Part shown: one piece after another, positions 22,432 through 33,228 of the stretch
Position numbering within the stretch: the stretch's first letter is position 1
How the letters are laid out: the number at the start of each line of letters is the position of its first letter
From: Knoxdaviesia capensis
Lineage: Eukaryota; Ascomycota; Sordariomycetes; Microascales; Gondwanamycetaceae
Assembly (NCBI GenBank): GCA_001510575.1
Contig: LNGK01000008.1
Location: forward strand, 3,450,267 to 3,514,266
Direction of reading: 5' to 3'
DNA length: 64,000 nt
Notes under the pieces: model-generated
The model's input: the letters and a program-made list of their open reading frames with translations, nothing else
The model's database searches: none
What the model was told of the DNA's origin: nothing
Program-made: the position numbers and the translations under genes

Positions 22432-24313
22432 ACGAGCGAGACGCGCGAACTCCTCGCCACAGGTGTTTTCGCAGTGGTTGGCTTCCTACAAACGATGAGC
22501 TCCTTCTGCCATCTCCCCCTTTCAGTGCATAAAGGGGGTCGGTCTGGAGGAGGCCTGGGCTCTTGGGCACTTTCTTTCCCCTGGATTTTTCCGTGATATG
22601 CTCGAACCGTGCGACAATATAGCGAAAGCCACCTCCACCTTGATAATATGTACGGTATAGAGGCATCGCCAGCCGCCCAAGGGATGGTTGGCTGTCTTTA
22701 TTAAGATTAAGTGCCAATGCTGAATATATTGCGGACTCAATCAAAGGACGCACAATATGCATACAGTGTGGCGCCGGCCGTACAGGAGGGCGGTTGATAT
22801 ACTGCTGGATCGGCCTGATGGAGAGAAATATATTGCGATGCAGTCATGATGCAGCTCAGGATACACTTCAAAGTTGTAGTACTACATGTACTGTCGAATG
22901 CTCTGCATACGAGTGGGGGGGGTTGATTGAGGGCTGGTGGCACAGCATATGCTCAGGACTGACATACGACAGACAGTGCATCTGTAACGTTCCTTTAATA
23001 TGCTGCCTCCCTCCCGTTGGTTACGCCTTCACGTTGAACAAATCCCCTGAATTATTTGGGGAGGGTGGTCTTTTTCCCTGCCTTTTTCGTTTGTGAGACT
23101 GGAATGCGTCGGTGGTTTCTTGGTATGCGCGGCCGGGAATAGCAAACACGGCGAAGGTCCCTGGACTCGGGCATATACCCAAGCCCACGGGGTTTAGCGA
23201 AGGACTTCTCCAACAAGGCTCGAGACAACCCAAGAAGAAAAGAAGAACGAGAAAGAGAAGAAGCCAAACGCGTGTCTGTCCAGCTATGATGCGGTGGTAT
23301 TCTCTCGCTATCACCAGATGCTGTTCTGTCTGTCGAGTTTGTACCAGACCACTTTCTGCTGCATCACACGCATTCCACGCCAGAAAATATACGCTTCCAC
23401 GTCGAAAACCAAAAACGAAAACCAAACACAAAAAAAAAAAACCACATCGACAGAGCCAGCACCGTACGATTTAGGGACGACAAAAGCCTGTTCCCATAGA
23501 TGGGTTGGGTGGGTCTCCACAGTGTAGAGAAATAACAGCAGTTTACGGTGTTTTCGAGACCGACCAGGGGAAATACGACACTATTGGCAGCCACCGAATG
23601 GCATCTGGCCATAAGCCGGGGGGGAACTTCACTTCCATTTGGCCTTCGTCCATCAACCACGTCCTTCTCTTCCTGCCCCATGAACCATGACAACAGAAAT
23701 ACGATATAATGGATTGCTTTCTTCATGCCGTTGCCAAGGAACATCTCTCATCCGTGGTGGCCGTCCCCGCAGTTCGAGACAAGCCAGGCTGCTCCTCTTT
23801 TCTTGGGAAGGTCTTGGTGTAGGCGGAAAATGCTGGAGAGGTACGCATTCTGGCAGGAGATGATCCCTCCTTGGTATTACGCAAACTGGACTGATGTCAC
23901 CGGGGAGAGGAAAAAGAATGTTTCCATGCCCAGGTCGCGAAGGACACCGCCAAGTGACGGCCTAACCTGTCGTAATTTGCCTTAGCTGGCTTGGAGGCCG
24001 AAGCTGATCATTTTCGACAACAACCATCATATCATCCGGGCGTATATGTATTGAAAGAGAAGACAACCGAGGAGGAGGTGACACGGAGACATAACACACA
24101 ATGTGTAAAATTTTGATTTGCTGGCATTATCGACAGGAGATTCGTATGTACTGTACTGTTCTGTACTGTATATCCGTAATTCCGTAATGTCGGATTCCCC
24201 CTGGCGCAGTTCAAGTTGTTGTTTGCTCTGATCTTCTGACACGTTTCTCGTATTAGGTGGGCAAGCCTCTTCATTTCCGAGCTAGCGACGCCGATTATTC
24301 TCCTTTTTTTGGG

Positions 24314-24382
24314 NNNNNNNNNNNNNNNNNNNNNNNNNNNNNNNNNNNNNNNNNNNNNNNNNNNNNNNNNNNNNNNNNNNNN
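24314..24382. other. Assembly gap (69 N)
   Basis: Sixty-nine unknown bases flanked by T7G3 on the left and G8 on the right, so the gap sits in or beside a G homopolymer. Its true size may differ from 69. Confidence 0.99.
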
Positions 24383-25989
24383 GGGGGGGGGAAAGACCAG
24401 GGGTTTTCTCTTTCCCGCTTGGACAGAGGTTTAAAAATACCACGGAGTGCAAGAATGGGGAATGGGAACGAGAGGCCCTCCAATCGGCACAGCCACATCC
24501 CACTTCATGACTGGTGATCCTTAAGGAGCATGAGGACTGTCCATACAGGTATGAACATCCACTGCCACGGATATAGGCAGATGCGACTTTGCCAATCCTC
24601 TGAAACACGCCACCTGAGAAGGATAAACAACTCTCTCTCTCTCTCTCTTTTTTTTTTTGTTTTTTTTTTTGTTTTTGCTTTTTTTTTTTAAGTGTGTGTG
24701 TGTGTGTGTGTGCAGGTGTTACGTTAGTCAACGGGGGAGGCGCTCATCAAAAAAAGAATGCGGTGGAACTGGTGGCAATCCCGAACAAGTCAAAGGAACA
24801 TCGTGGAACACCCGAATTCCAGTTCTTCCAGTTGGTGCGAATCGGGCTTCTGCAGGCAATTGCTGTTGTCAGTTTGTCATACCACCACCGCCGCCGCCGC
24901 CGTCATCAGTGTGGCCATGTCAGAATATTGTATCGCAGGTTTCTCTCCAGGGTTTCTCTTCCACCCATATTGTGTAATCCAGCGGCTGTAGTTATCTTTA
25001 TCTTTCATGTCGGGTGCCGGATGGATTTCCCTGAATGGGGTGCGCTAATGCCATCTGGATATGGCTGCTGCAGGTACCAGAACCCACCGCCGCCGCCTCT
25101 TTTGTGCGGCCAGCCGAGCGAGTTTGCTGGGTTTGATAGGGCCGTCTTGCGGGTTTAACGACTGTACAGTACTGTACTGTACACACCAACAAGCTGTAGG
25201 CTGACATACAGACCGCACTTTTTTTGTTCTCCGGAGACTTGTGCGTGTTGGGCGGCGGCGGGCTGCTGCTCGGCTACAGGCCTGCACGTTTCGTGTCCGT
25301 GAGAGTGTGCCTAATTTCAGGGCGACAGATTTAGCGTGGTGTGTGCACTAATCCTCACCAGCCTCTAGGCTGTTTGACGAGAGGGAAAGGCTTTTCTTGG
25401 TGCCGGAAATTTCGGAGCCGCGTCGTCACGTTCCTTGCTATGTTACTAACAGTGAAGGATGTTTTTTTTTTTTTTTTGTTTGTTTCTTCGCAGGGACCCG
25501 GCTCTCCTGAATCACCCAGATATAACGCCAGTTACAAACAGCAAGCGTTGCTCCTTCCACACACACACACCCTCGGTCCTTTGAGCGAGGAGGTGCAAAC
25601 AAATATGGCGCCCACCGCCCCTTCCTTCGTTTTTCGGCGGCGGCGGCGGCGGCGGTGGTGGTGGCCATGTTTGTACTGTAGAGATTCTATCTTTAGCCAC
25701 GGCCGGGCCTAACCCTACGTGTGAGCAAAAGGACATACTGACATAGCCGCCATTTTCTGGGTCCCCTCACGGGATTCCCTTGCAGACAGAAGATGGAGGA
25801 TGGATGGCCCCCTGTAGCAACTAACCTGGGAGAGGCGCACGATACGAGGCTGTCTTTTGTTCCTCCACTACCGGCGCCCCATACAATCTGTACCTGGCAC
25901 CGCTCACCCCGTCCAGTGCATATTGCATCGATCCCCGATCTGCCCCCAAATACGAACTTTTTATTCTCCTATCCCGTATTGCGAGGATG
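24383..25989. other. Non-coding stretch after the gap
   Basis: No supportable gene. It includes the compound microsatellite at 24631-24712, the GTAC-type words at 25164-25182, a T run near 25460-25476 and a CGG-rich patch near 25637-25655. Confidence 0.4.
24631..24712. repeat. Compound microsatellite (CT)n-(T)n-(GT)n
   Basis: CT dinucleotides run to about 24648, T runs interrupted by single G or C follow to 24689, then GT dinucleotides at 24692-24712. Confidence 0.9.
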
Positions 25990-26550
25990 CAATAGCTGCC
26001 CAGAACTGCATTTTTTCTTCTTATTTATTCACCTCGTCCGCTTCTTTGTTCCTTCTTTCCCTCGCACCCATTCCTCTTTCCTTCCTCTCTCCACTTCCCA
26101 TCTCCATTTCCGTGGAAACAATCAACTCCCCCTCCTCTTTTCTTCTTTTTTTCCCCTTACTGTTCGTCTTTTCCTTTTTTCTTTTTCTGTTTTAATCTAC
26201 AGCCACTCGTTTTCAGCCAGTCATTACGCCGACCACTCTTTAATTTTTCTAGCTTCCGTGGAACCGTCTGTATTCTTTTCCTCCCCGGTTTTGCCAACAC
26301 GCCAGCTTCGGTCTATTACTACACCACCACACATTCGCTTAATATAATAAATATAACCTCTCGAACTTCCACCCGGTTTCTTCGAACTCTTTCGTTTTTT
26401 ATCTTTTTCTTTTCTTTTTTCCTGACATACCTTAATACCCCTCTAATAATATTTACCTTCGCGGCTTTATTGCCCTCTTTCCCCAGCACCACCATACCCG
26501 GTTCTCTTCACACACACTACCTCACACCCTATCGCGCGCGCTCTTACACC
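25990..26550 (+). promoter_or_regulatory. Long pyrimidine-rich promoter/leader of the Crh-type gene
   Basis: More than 500 bases with long T/C runs on the plus strand, interrupted near 26340-26356 by an AT-rich block (TAATATAATAAATATAA) about 200 bp before the start codon. The pattern fits a strongly transcribed fungal cell-wall gene. Confidence 0.5.
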
Positions 26551-28152
26551 ATGCACGCCATGAAGGTTTCTTCGGCCCTGGCCGCTCTGATGGCCTCGAC
26601 CTTGGTGTCTGCTCAGACCTACACCGAGTGCGATCCTACAAAGAAGGGTATGTTTTTCTGGCCGTCTCTTGGACTGGCGGGCTCTTCATGCTTTTCCAGA
26701 TCGCATCTTCCGTCGATCTTGGCGCATGATTTTCCAAATTTCCGGTGGTATATCATAAGCACCCAACTTCTAACACGGCTGTTCTGCTGCTTCTCTCTAG
26801 ACTGCGACCCCGACCCGGCTCTTGGCGGCAGCATCTCCATTGACTTCACCCAGGGCCAGAACAGCTTCTTCAAGGACCTCTCCGGCACCGCCGTGACCTA
26901 CGACAAGACCAACGGCGCCGTCTTCGCCATCTACAACGAGGACCAGGCCCCCACCATCGCCAGCCCCGAGTACATCTTCTTCGGTCGTCTCGAAGTTGAG
27001 GTGATGGCCGCCCCCGGTGCCGGTATCGTTACCAGCGCCGTGCTGCAGTCCGACGACTTGGACGAGATCGATTGGGAGTGGGTTGGTGGCTCGCCCGACA
27101 GCGTCCAGAGCAACTACTTTAGCAAAGGGTAAGCCTTTTCTTCTTCTCTTTTCTCGCGCACCATCTCGTGATGTGGCTGTCTCCCTTCTTCCCCCACCTC
27201 CTGGGTTTCTGACTCAGAGACCGCTCCGTTCCGGAGGGAGGCGTAGGAATGTGAGACAGACAACATGGCCGTGTTCTCTATCAGCCTTTTCATCCACATT
27301 CACTGACATGTCCTTTTCTGCAGTGACACTACCACTTACGATCGTGGCGCTTTCCACAACGTGGCTGCGTCGACCTCGACCTTCCACACCTACGTCGTCG
27401 ACTGGACCAAGGAGCGCATCGAGTGGATTATCGATGGCGCTGTTGTGTAAGTCACTCAAACATACAACCAGGATCTCTGCATATATTCTTCCAGAGGTCT
27501 AACATTTTCCCCTTCTTCTAGCCGCACCCTGACCTACGACGACGCCAAGGGCGGAACCACCTACCCCCAGACTCCCATGCAGGTCAAGCTCGGAACCTGG
27601 GTTGCCGGCAAGAAGGACGCTCCCGAGGGCACCGTTGAGTGGGGTGGTGGCTACGCCAACTTCGACAACACCCCGATCAACGGTTTCTACCGCCGCGTGG
27701 TTGTGACCGACTACATGGGTGGCGCCAGCGCTGCCAAGCAGTACGTCTACGGCGACCGCTCCGGCACCTGGCAGAGCATCATCATCGACGCCGAGAACGG
27801 CGGCGTTGACCCCAGCAACACCGACACCCCGGGCCCGCTCCCCACCTTCGGCGGCAACCCGCAGTCGACCGATTCGTCGTCCAGCAGCAGCACCAGCGCA
27901 TCTAAGACCCAGTCGTCGTCGTCGTCGACCGAGACCCCCACTACCTTCAGCACCACCACCACTGTCGCTGCCCCCTCGTCCACCACCGACTCTACCCCCA
28001 CCGTCGAGCCCGAGACCACCGATGCCTCGCCCACCTCGTCGAGCTCGCCCACCACCACACCCGACACCCCTGACGCTGCCGGCCGCACCACCATCGCTTC
28101 TGCTGGTGCCTTGCTCGCCGCCGTTGCCCTGGCCATGAACCTCTTCTTCTAA
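26551..28152 (+). CDS. GPI-anchored Crh-type cell-wall transglycosylase (GH16)
   Basis: Four exons (26551-26647, 26801-27128, 27324-27446, 27522-28152) give 392 residues. It is a secreted enzyme of the Crh1/Utr2/Crf1 family, which links chitin chains to beta-glucans in the fungal wall. Signal peptide: about residues 1-22 (ending LVSA before QTYTEC). The GH16 domain contains the catalytic DEIDWE (nucleophile Glu121, Asp123, acid/base Glu125), the family strand GKGDTTTYDRG-like segment at the exon 2/3 junction, and TFHTYVVDWT, RTLTYDDAKGG and YPQTPMQVKLGTW. A Ser/Thr/Pro-rich stalk follows from about residue 270, and a C-terminal hydrophobic GPI signal ends in ALAMNLFF. There is no visible N-terminal chitin-binding module. 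Intron 1 (26648-26800) is 153 nt, divisible by three and free of in-frame stops, so gene callers may retain it; splicing restores the Cys-containing KKDCDPD segment. An in-frame upstream ATG at 26470 lies in the leader and would bury the signal peptide. Confidence 0.93.
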
Positions 28153-29391
28153 GCTGCTTAGTAGAGAGGTGATTTGCTACGGGGACGAACATAATGTCTG
28201 GGGATGGGGTTGATGAGCGAGAGTTATTTGACAAAGGAAGAAAGAAAAGACAACTTAACTTAATACATGTGTTTTTAATGGGCCATCTTCCGGAGCATTT
28301 TCATCTTCATTTTCATTCAAAAAGATTTCCTTTTCCTTTTCGGGCTTCCCATCGAAATGTATGGGGGGGGCCTTCACAAACTAGCATTTGGACACCTGGG
28401 GATCTTGGTTTTTTTCTTTCTTTTTTTTTTGCTTTTCTTTTCCTATCAGGGTTCTTTGGATTTGGTGTCGGACAATCGTGTAACTTAGCTATTTTTCATT
28501 TTTATTTGCGTCTACTGGGTCGTCGATTAATGCATGTTCGGGGTAAGCGAGCTCTTGCTCCTCCGGACAAGAATTTCTTCTAAAAGCATCAGCGGGAGTT
28601 TTGTTTGTTCTTGTGATTGTGAATGCTTCTGTCTTTTTCGTTAGCTTTGGTTGGCATTGCTTAGTGTGCCTAATTTGTTAGCGAGAGCATAGTCCAGTCG
28701 GTTAGGGCCTTAATACAAAAGTTCAGCGACTCGGCATGATACTTTCAGTCTCTGAGATCCCGTGCAACAAGGTGGCCATCCATATATATCGTATGTATGC
28801 ATCATGAGCCCGGACAGAGCGCAGTTGATAGGAGTCCAGGTTAAAAATGGCATCATTAGGGTTACTTCAGGTTTGAACTGTGAACCCTGTGTCTCGGTCT
28901 TCTGTCTTCCATTTTCCAGACCCCTTCCATTAATCCATTTCTATCACCAATTCAACAGAACTTACTCTCTCATGTGAAGAAGAAGGAAAGACAAGCCCTC
29001 CTTCCTTCCATCTTCACACAGTACTTCGCACACCGGGTCCTGCCAAGTCCGGCCTGCACAGTGAGGTTGACAGTGCGGAAACTGTAGTGTCTGCAACCTG
29101 GGAACTTTGCCGATGTAACCTCAGATCTAAAGTGAACTTTGATTTTTGCATTCATCATCAACATTGTCCAAGGCACCGAGTCATTTGGGCTCCTGGAATC
29201 TCCAGATTTAGTGTTCTGTTTTGATGCATAAAAGTGGTCTCGAGATCCCGGAGTCGATTCTGTGCCGTTGAAATATCTCGTACCATGCCCAAATTCTGTC
29301 TTATCCAGGCAATTGATCAGCTCGAAAGTGCCTTGCGATTCCACTCGCGCGATTCAACCCGCTGTGGAGATCTAACACCCCCGAAAAGAAC
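28153..29391. other. Intergenic, 3' UTR and promoter DNA
   Basis: No gene supported. T-rich 3' UTR of the Crh-type gene up to about 28620. A telomere-like word TTAGGGTTA is at 28856-28864. A tRNA-like A-box near 28690 was examined and rejected. Confidence 0.45.
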
Positions 29392-30070
29392 ATGCCGCCA
29401 TACAACGACGTCGGCCTGTTCCACAAGGCCCTTGCGCAGAGCCGGCGCATCCTGGTGTGCTGCGGCGCGGGCCTGTCGGCGCCGTCGGGCCTGCCGACGT
29501 TCCGAAGCTCGGCGAGCCAGCGCGCGACCGCCGCCACGGACGACATGCGCGGCGTGGTGCTGTGGCGCAACTTCGACCCCATGAGCCTGGCCACGCCGGT
29601 CGGGTTTGCGCGCGACCCGGGGCTCGTGTGGCTGTTATACGGGTTCCGCCGGCACATGCTGATGAAGGCGCAGCCGTCGGCCGGGCACCTCGCGCTGGCG
29701 GCGCTGGCGTCGAGGCGGCGGGATGTGTTGACGGTGTCGCAGAATGTGGATGGTGAGTGGCCCTTGTATATATATGTCTGTCTAGCGGCTTTTCGGGGCG
29801 GGGAAAGGGGGTTGTATGCTTGAGTTTGACGCGCGTATTTGCAGCACTCGCTCGTATGTTCCTTTTCTAGCCGTGACTCTAGACCTCCTCCAACGTGCCA
29901 AGTACCCCGAAGACCAGCTCCTGCTGGTCCACGGCCACCTGTACGACATCAAGTGCTCCGAGTCGGACTGCGACCACGTCGAGCGCATCGCCTCCGACCC
30001 GCTGTGGCCGATCCTGGCCGAAGCGTCCGAGGACCCCGCACACACACACACATGTTTCCGAGTCAAATAA
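29392..30070 (+). pseudogene. Truncated Sir2-family deacylase (sirtuin, SIRT5-like)
   Basis: Exon 29392-29752, intron 29753-29882 (GTGAGT to CTAG, phase 1), exon 29883-30070, giving 182 codons where complete fungal relatives have roughly 300. The NAD-binding start GAGLSAPSGLPTFR, the LATP segment, DPGLVW, SQNVD and the HG motif with the catalytic His (LLLVHGHLYD) are present. So is the first zinc Cys pair (Cys-x4-Cys in KCSESDC). Everything downstream is missing: the second Cys pair, the GVVWFGE loop and the GTS/NAD-adenosine half. The frame collapses in a short CA repeat at about 30039-30052 and stops at 30070, only 127 bp before the 3' end of the opposing P450 gene. Without the zinc module and half of the Rossmann fold, activity is very unlikely. 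I infer a gene remnant cut by rearrangement; a misassembly at the CA repeat is the alternative. Confidence 0.8.
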
Positions 30071-30197
30071 TAGAACAGTTCATAACCTCATTGCCAGCTA
30101 CCTCGCTAATAAAGAACCTAGAAACACTGACCATAGCCATAATAAGATCTATACTATACTCTGAAAATCCCGACATTACCCTCCGTATCGTATCCTC

Positions 30198-32056
30198 TCA
30201 CATCGGCTTCTCCCTACGCCGAATCTCGATCGTCGCTCCGACCGGCGGAACCTACATATCAGTCGTTAGCACACCAGAGCCACAGTTGGATAAAGAGAAG
30301 AAGAAACAGGGAATCGACTTACTGCGGTCTGGCCAAACCACGACATCGGCGGCCGCTTCTGCCCCAACTTCACATCATAGTTGAGCAACAGATGCGCAAG
30401 AGCCATCTTGAGCTCCTGCGCTACAAAGAACCGCCCCGGACACGCATGCCGCCCGTGCCCGAACGCCAGATGCGAGTCGCTAGTCGTGACCATCCCCAGT
30501 CTGCGCATCCGCAGCGCCTCTTCCGCGGTCTTCTCACCCGCGGGGCGCGCCTCAAACTCCTCGCGCACGCGCGAATACCGGAACGCATCGTACCGCATTG
30601 GATCGGCATAGCGGTCTCCGTCGTGGTGCACCTTGAGCGTCAGAGACAGCATGGCGCCGTACGGCGCGTGCCAGCCCTCGGCGGCATTCGTCAGGCCGCT
30701 GCGCCGCGCCACGCGCCGCTCGACAATCACCGCGGAGAATATGCTCAGTCGCTGGCTCTCGCGGATCGCGCTGTCCAGCCGCACCAGCCGCGCCATCGAC
30801 GCCTTGGTCCACGCGAACGGCGCCGTCGGATCGGCCTGCTTCGCGTGCTCTTCCTCGCGCACCCGCACGATCTCCTCCCGCAGTGCCTCGATACTCTCGG
30901 CTGCGTCGTCTGAGCAGAACAGGTCCAACACAAAGCTGTGGAAGGTTAGTACCGTAGTATGCAGCGCTGCAAACTCGATCGGGAGTAGCCTCTTGCTGAT
31001 TAGCGTCGGGTCCAGTTCCTCCGGCTCTCCCTCCGAGATGGCCATCCGCACCGTCCACGTGATGAAATCTTCCGGCTCGACCCAGTCAGCGTACGCCGGG
31101 TCGCCGGCGGCCTTGCGTGCCAAGTCGTGAAGGCGTTTCTTGATGACCGGGATAGTGTGCTTCGTGGACCGGCTCCAGTGCAGCCAGTTAGGGATGGCAA
31201 GGAGCGGGCCGATGATAGGGTGCAGGATCTTCGGGACCGCGCTGAGCAGGAAGCAGTTGGCGACCGCGGCATCGGTGAACGCCGAGAAGTTCTGTAACAG
31301 GGCCTCGTTGCGCGCCAGCTCCTCGCCCAGGAGCATTCGGTTCGTCGCGGCGGGCACCACCTGCATCCACGCGTCCCACACCTTCACCGTCGCCCAGCCG
31401 TCCGGACCCGGCACGGCCCCGCCAAACGCGCGGTCGACTCCGGCGGTTACGGTGTCCTGCAGGCCGGCGGTGATCGAGGCCAGGTTTCGCGCTAGGAAGC
31501 GGTGGATGACGCGCGCGTGCCAGTGGTCTCCGGCTACGCGCGACGACAGGAAGTTGTAGTTCAGAAATAGAACCAGATCGTGGGCCTGGATGGTCGAGAG
31601 GACGTCATCCGGCTGGTCCATCATCCACGCTGTTTGCTCGGGAGGAATGATGATGTCGGCGGGCCGGTTTGCAGCCGATGGAACAACAAACGCTTTTCCA
31701 TTGCTTGTGTACTATTTGGAGAAACAAGGGAAAGCGAGAGACGAACTGGGTTAGATCGTGGTCAAGATACCAGGCCAGCCAGACCCTAACCCTAAGCACA
31801 TGCCATTATCGTGCTGATCAATTCTCACCTTGCTGTAGCCCTCCTGCACCCACTCAGTGTAGTGCATGGCATAGCCGAGAAAGTTTTTAAACGACGACAA
31901 AAACCCGACATTCCCGAGGTGGGGCATGTTCTTAGGATACGACGGCTTCGACACGACATCGAGGATATAAAGGCCGATCCAGAGAGCGGTAGAAGTGAAG
32001 ACGAGGCGACTTATCGTCACCCACTCTAGGATGAGATGGCTGTAGTTAGCAGCCAT
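30198..32056 (-). CDS. Membrane-anchored cytochrome P450 monooxygenase
   Basis: Three exons on the minus strand (32056-31829, 31711-30323, 30251-30198) give 556 residues. Exon 1 carries the N-terminal membrane anchor (about residues 15-35, TALWIGLYILDVV) and YPKNMPHLGN. Exon 2 holds the catalytic body: I-helix FAALHTT at about 323-329 in place of the usual AGxxT, K-helix ESQR at 394-397, an FRYSR region at about 348 of the exon, and the heme loop FGHGRHACPG with the cysteine ligand Cys500. The 54-nt last exon supplies VPPVGATIEIRRREKPM, the normal family end after WFGQT. Without that splice the protein would end in unrelated sequence. The I-helix and C-terminal style match fungal P450s of the ent-kaurene-oxidase-like group, often in secondary metabolism, but no terpene, polyketide or peptide synthase gene lies nearby. 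It is probably an ER enzyme that relies on P450 reductase. Substrate unknown. Intron 1 contains a telomere-like word at 31783-31794. Confidence 0.9.
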
Positions 32057-33228
32057 GGCGATTGATGAGAAGGAAGTTAGAATACAAGAAAAAAAAAGAA
32101 AAGAGGTTGAAATTAGTGAGGCTATTGGGGGGGCGAAATAGCAACGATGGAAGGATAGATGGAAAGAAGAAGAGAACGACGTCAATCGGGACAATGGGAA
32201 AACTCCGCCGGCCGGGAAGACCGAGAAGAAACGGACGAAGAGGAAACAAGTTCAACCTAGCTGTCGATCAGTATACAACCAGCCTGATAAAGCAGATCCC
32301 AGCGAAAACCAAAAAGTATCCGAGAAGAGAGAGAAAAGGAAGCGAACAGAAAGCTAGGAGCACCACGAGATGATATATGGGATATGGGACGAAGAACAAT
32401 GCTCGACAATGCAACCACACATCCGAAATCTGACGGGACCATTCATAACTCCCCCCCAAGCAAGAGTCCAGAAGAGACAGACCTTCGAGACCTTGCCATG
32501 AACAGTGAGATTTGCTTTTGACGGGCCAGTGTGCCGGACCATTCCTCCTGGAATGGGGGCGCCCGTCAGCACAAAGAAGCACTCCCAAAACGAGCAAGCC
32601 AATGACACCCGCGCGGAATCTGCCAGTGTGTCCTTTTCAGGTCCGGGAAGCCAGCTGGGTGATGAGAGCGTGCGGCAGTGTCACGCACAGCCCGTTGTTC
32701 GAAACACTTCAGGGGTGCGGCCAACAGAAGGATTGGACGATTAATATTGGGGCCTCTGGGGTTTACCTCAAGGCTTCCAACATTTTGACGGGCGGACTTG
32801 GCTGGTGGAGTGGTGGACTGGTGGTCGAGAGAGAACGAATGTCTGTGCGCGGGTGTTGGGTTTGTTGGGTTGGATCCGGGGTCCGGAGTTGCCCACAAAA
32901 CCCCGAAGAACGGGACTTTGTGAGACATGCGAATTAGAATGGCTAGATTACTATGCCGACGAGTATATTCATAAGGAAGTACAAGTACTGTAGGTCCTTG
33001 GGTAAGTATGTACTGTACATACATAAGGCTGGAGATACATGAACTTCATGCAGCCCTACACCGGCACACGATCATCTCAACCTCACACATCAACGTTTGC
33101 TCCAAAAAAGAGACCATCACGGCAAGAAATCTTCACATTCTGGCCAAGTCGCTGCGGCTGGAAAGCGACCGCACCCGAAATTACAGGCACATGTCCACCA
33201 TATTAGCTCTTCTACACCCTAGCTAGCC
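32057..33228. other. P450 promoter and intergenic DNA
   Basis: No gene supported. On the minus strand the first 140 bases are a C/T-rich leader of the P450; an upstream in-frame ATG at 32194 falls in it. GTACTGTAC occurs at 33010-33018. The 3' UTR of the SNM1-type gene is expected just below 33229. Confidence 0.45.

Larger units (their letters stand above)
20009..24313. other. Gene-poor stretch with microsatellites
   Basis: No supportable gene. Numerous overlapping chance frames on both strands; microsatellites at 21354-21398 and 22405-22431. A T/G homopolymer junction leads into the assembly gap at 24314. Confidence 0.4.
24148..25182. repeat. GTACTGTAC / GTACAGTAC words, second group
   Basis: GTACTGTAC is at 24148-24156. 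A compound tract carries GTACAGTAC at 25164-25172 and overlapping GTACTGTAC at 25169-25177 and 25174-25182. This is the same word as in the 4.5-6.8 kb cluster, and again it is non-coding. Confidence 0.5.

Noticed and set aside
21354..24712. Possible transposon or CRISPR-like array
   Set aside because: Only simple microsatellites and homopolymers; no terminal repeats, spacers or transposase.
25793..26347. 184-codon plus-strand frame before the Crh-type gene
   Set aside because: Translation of the C/T-rich leader (Phe/Leu/Ser/Pro runs); no start context or domain.
28685..28760. tRNA-like A-box (TAGTCCAGTCGG) with a downstream GTTCAG
   Set aside because: No anticodon stem, no acceptor pairing and an imperfect B-box; at best a decayed fragment.
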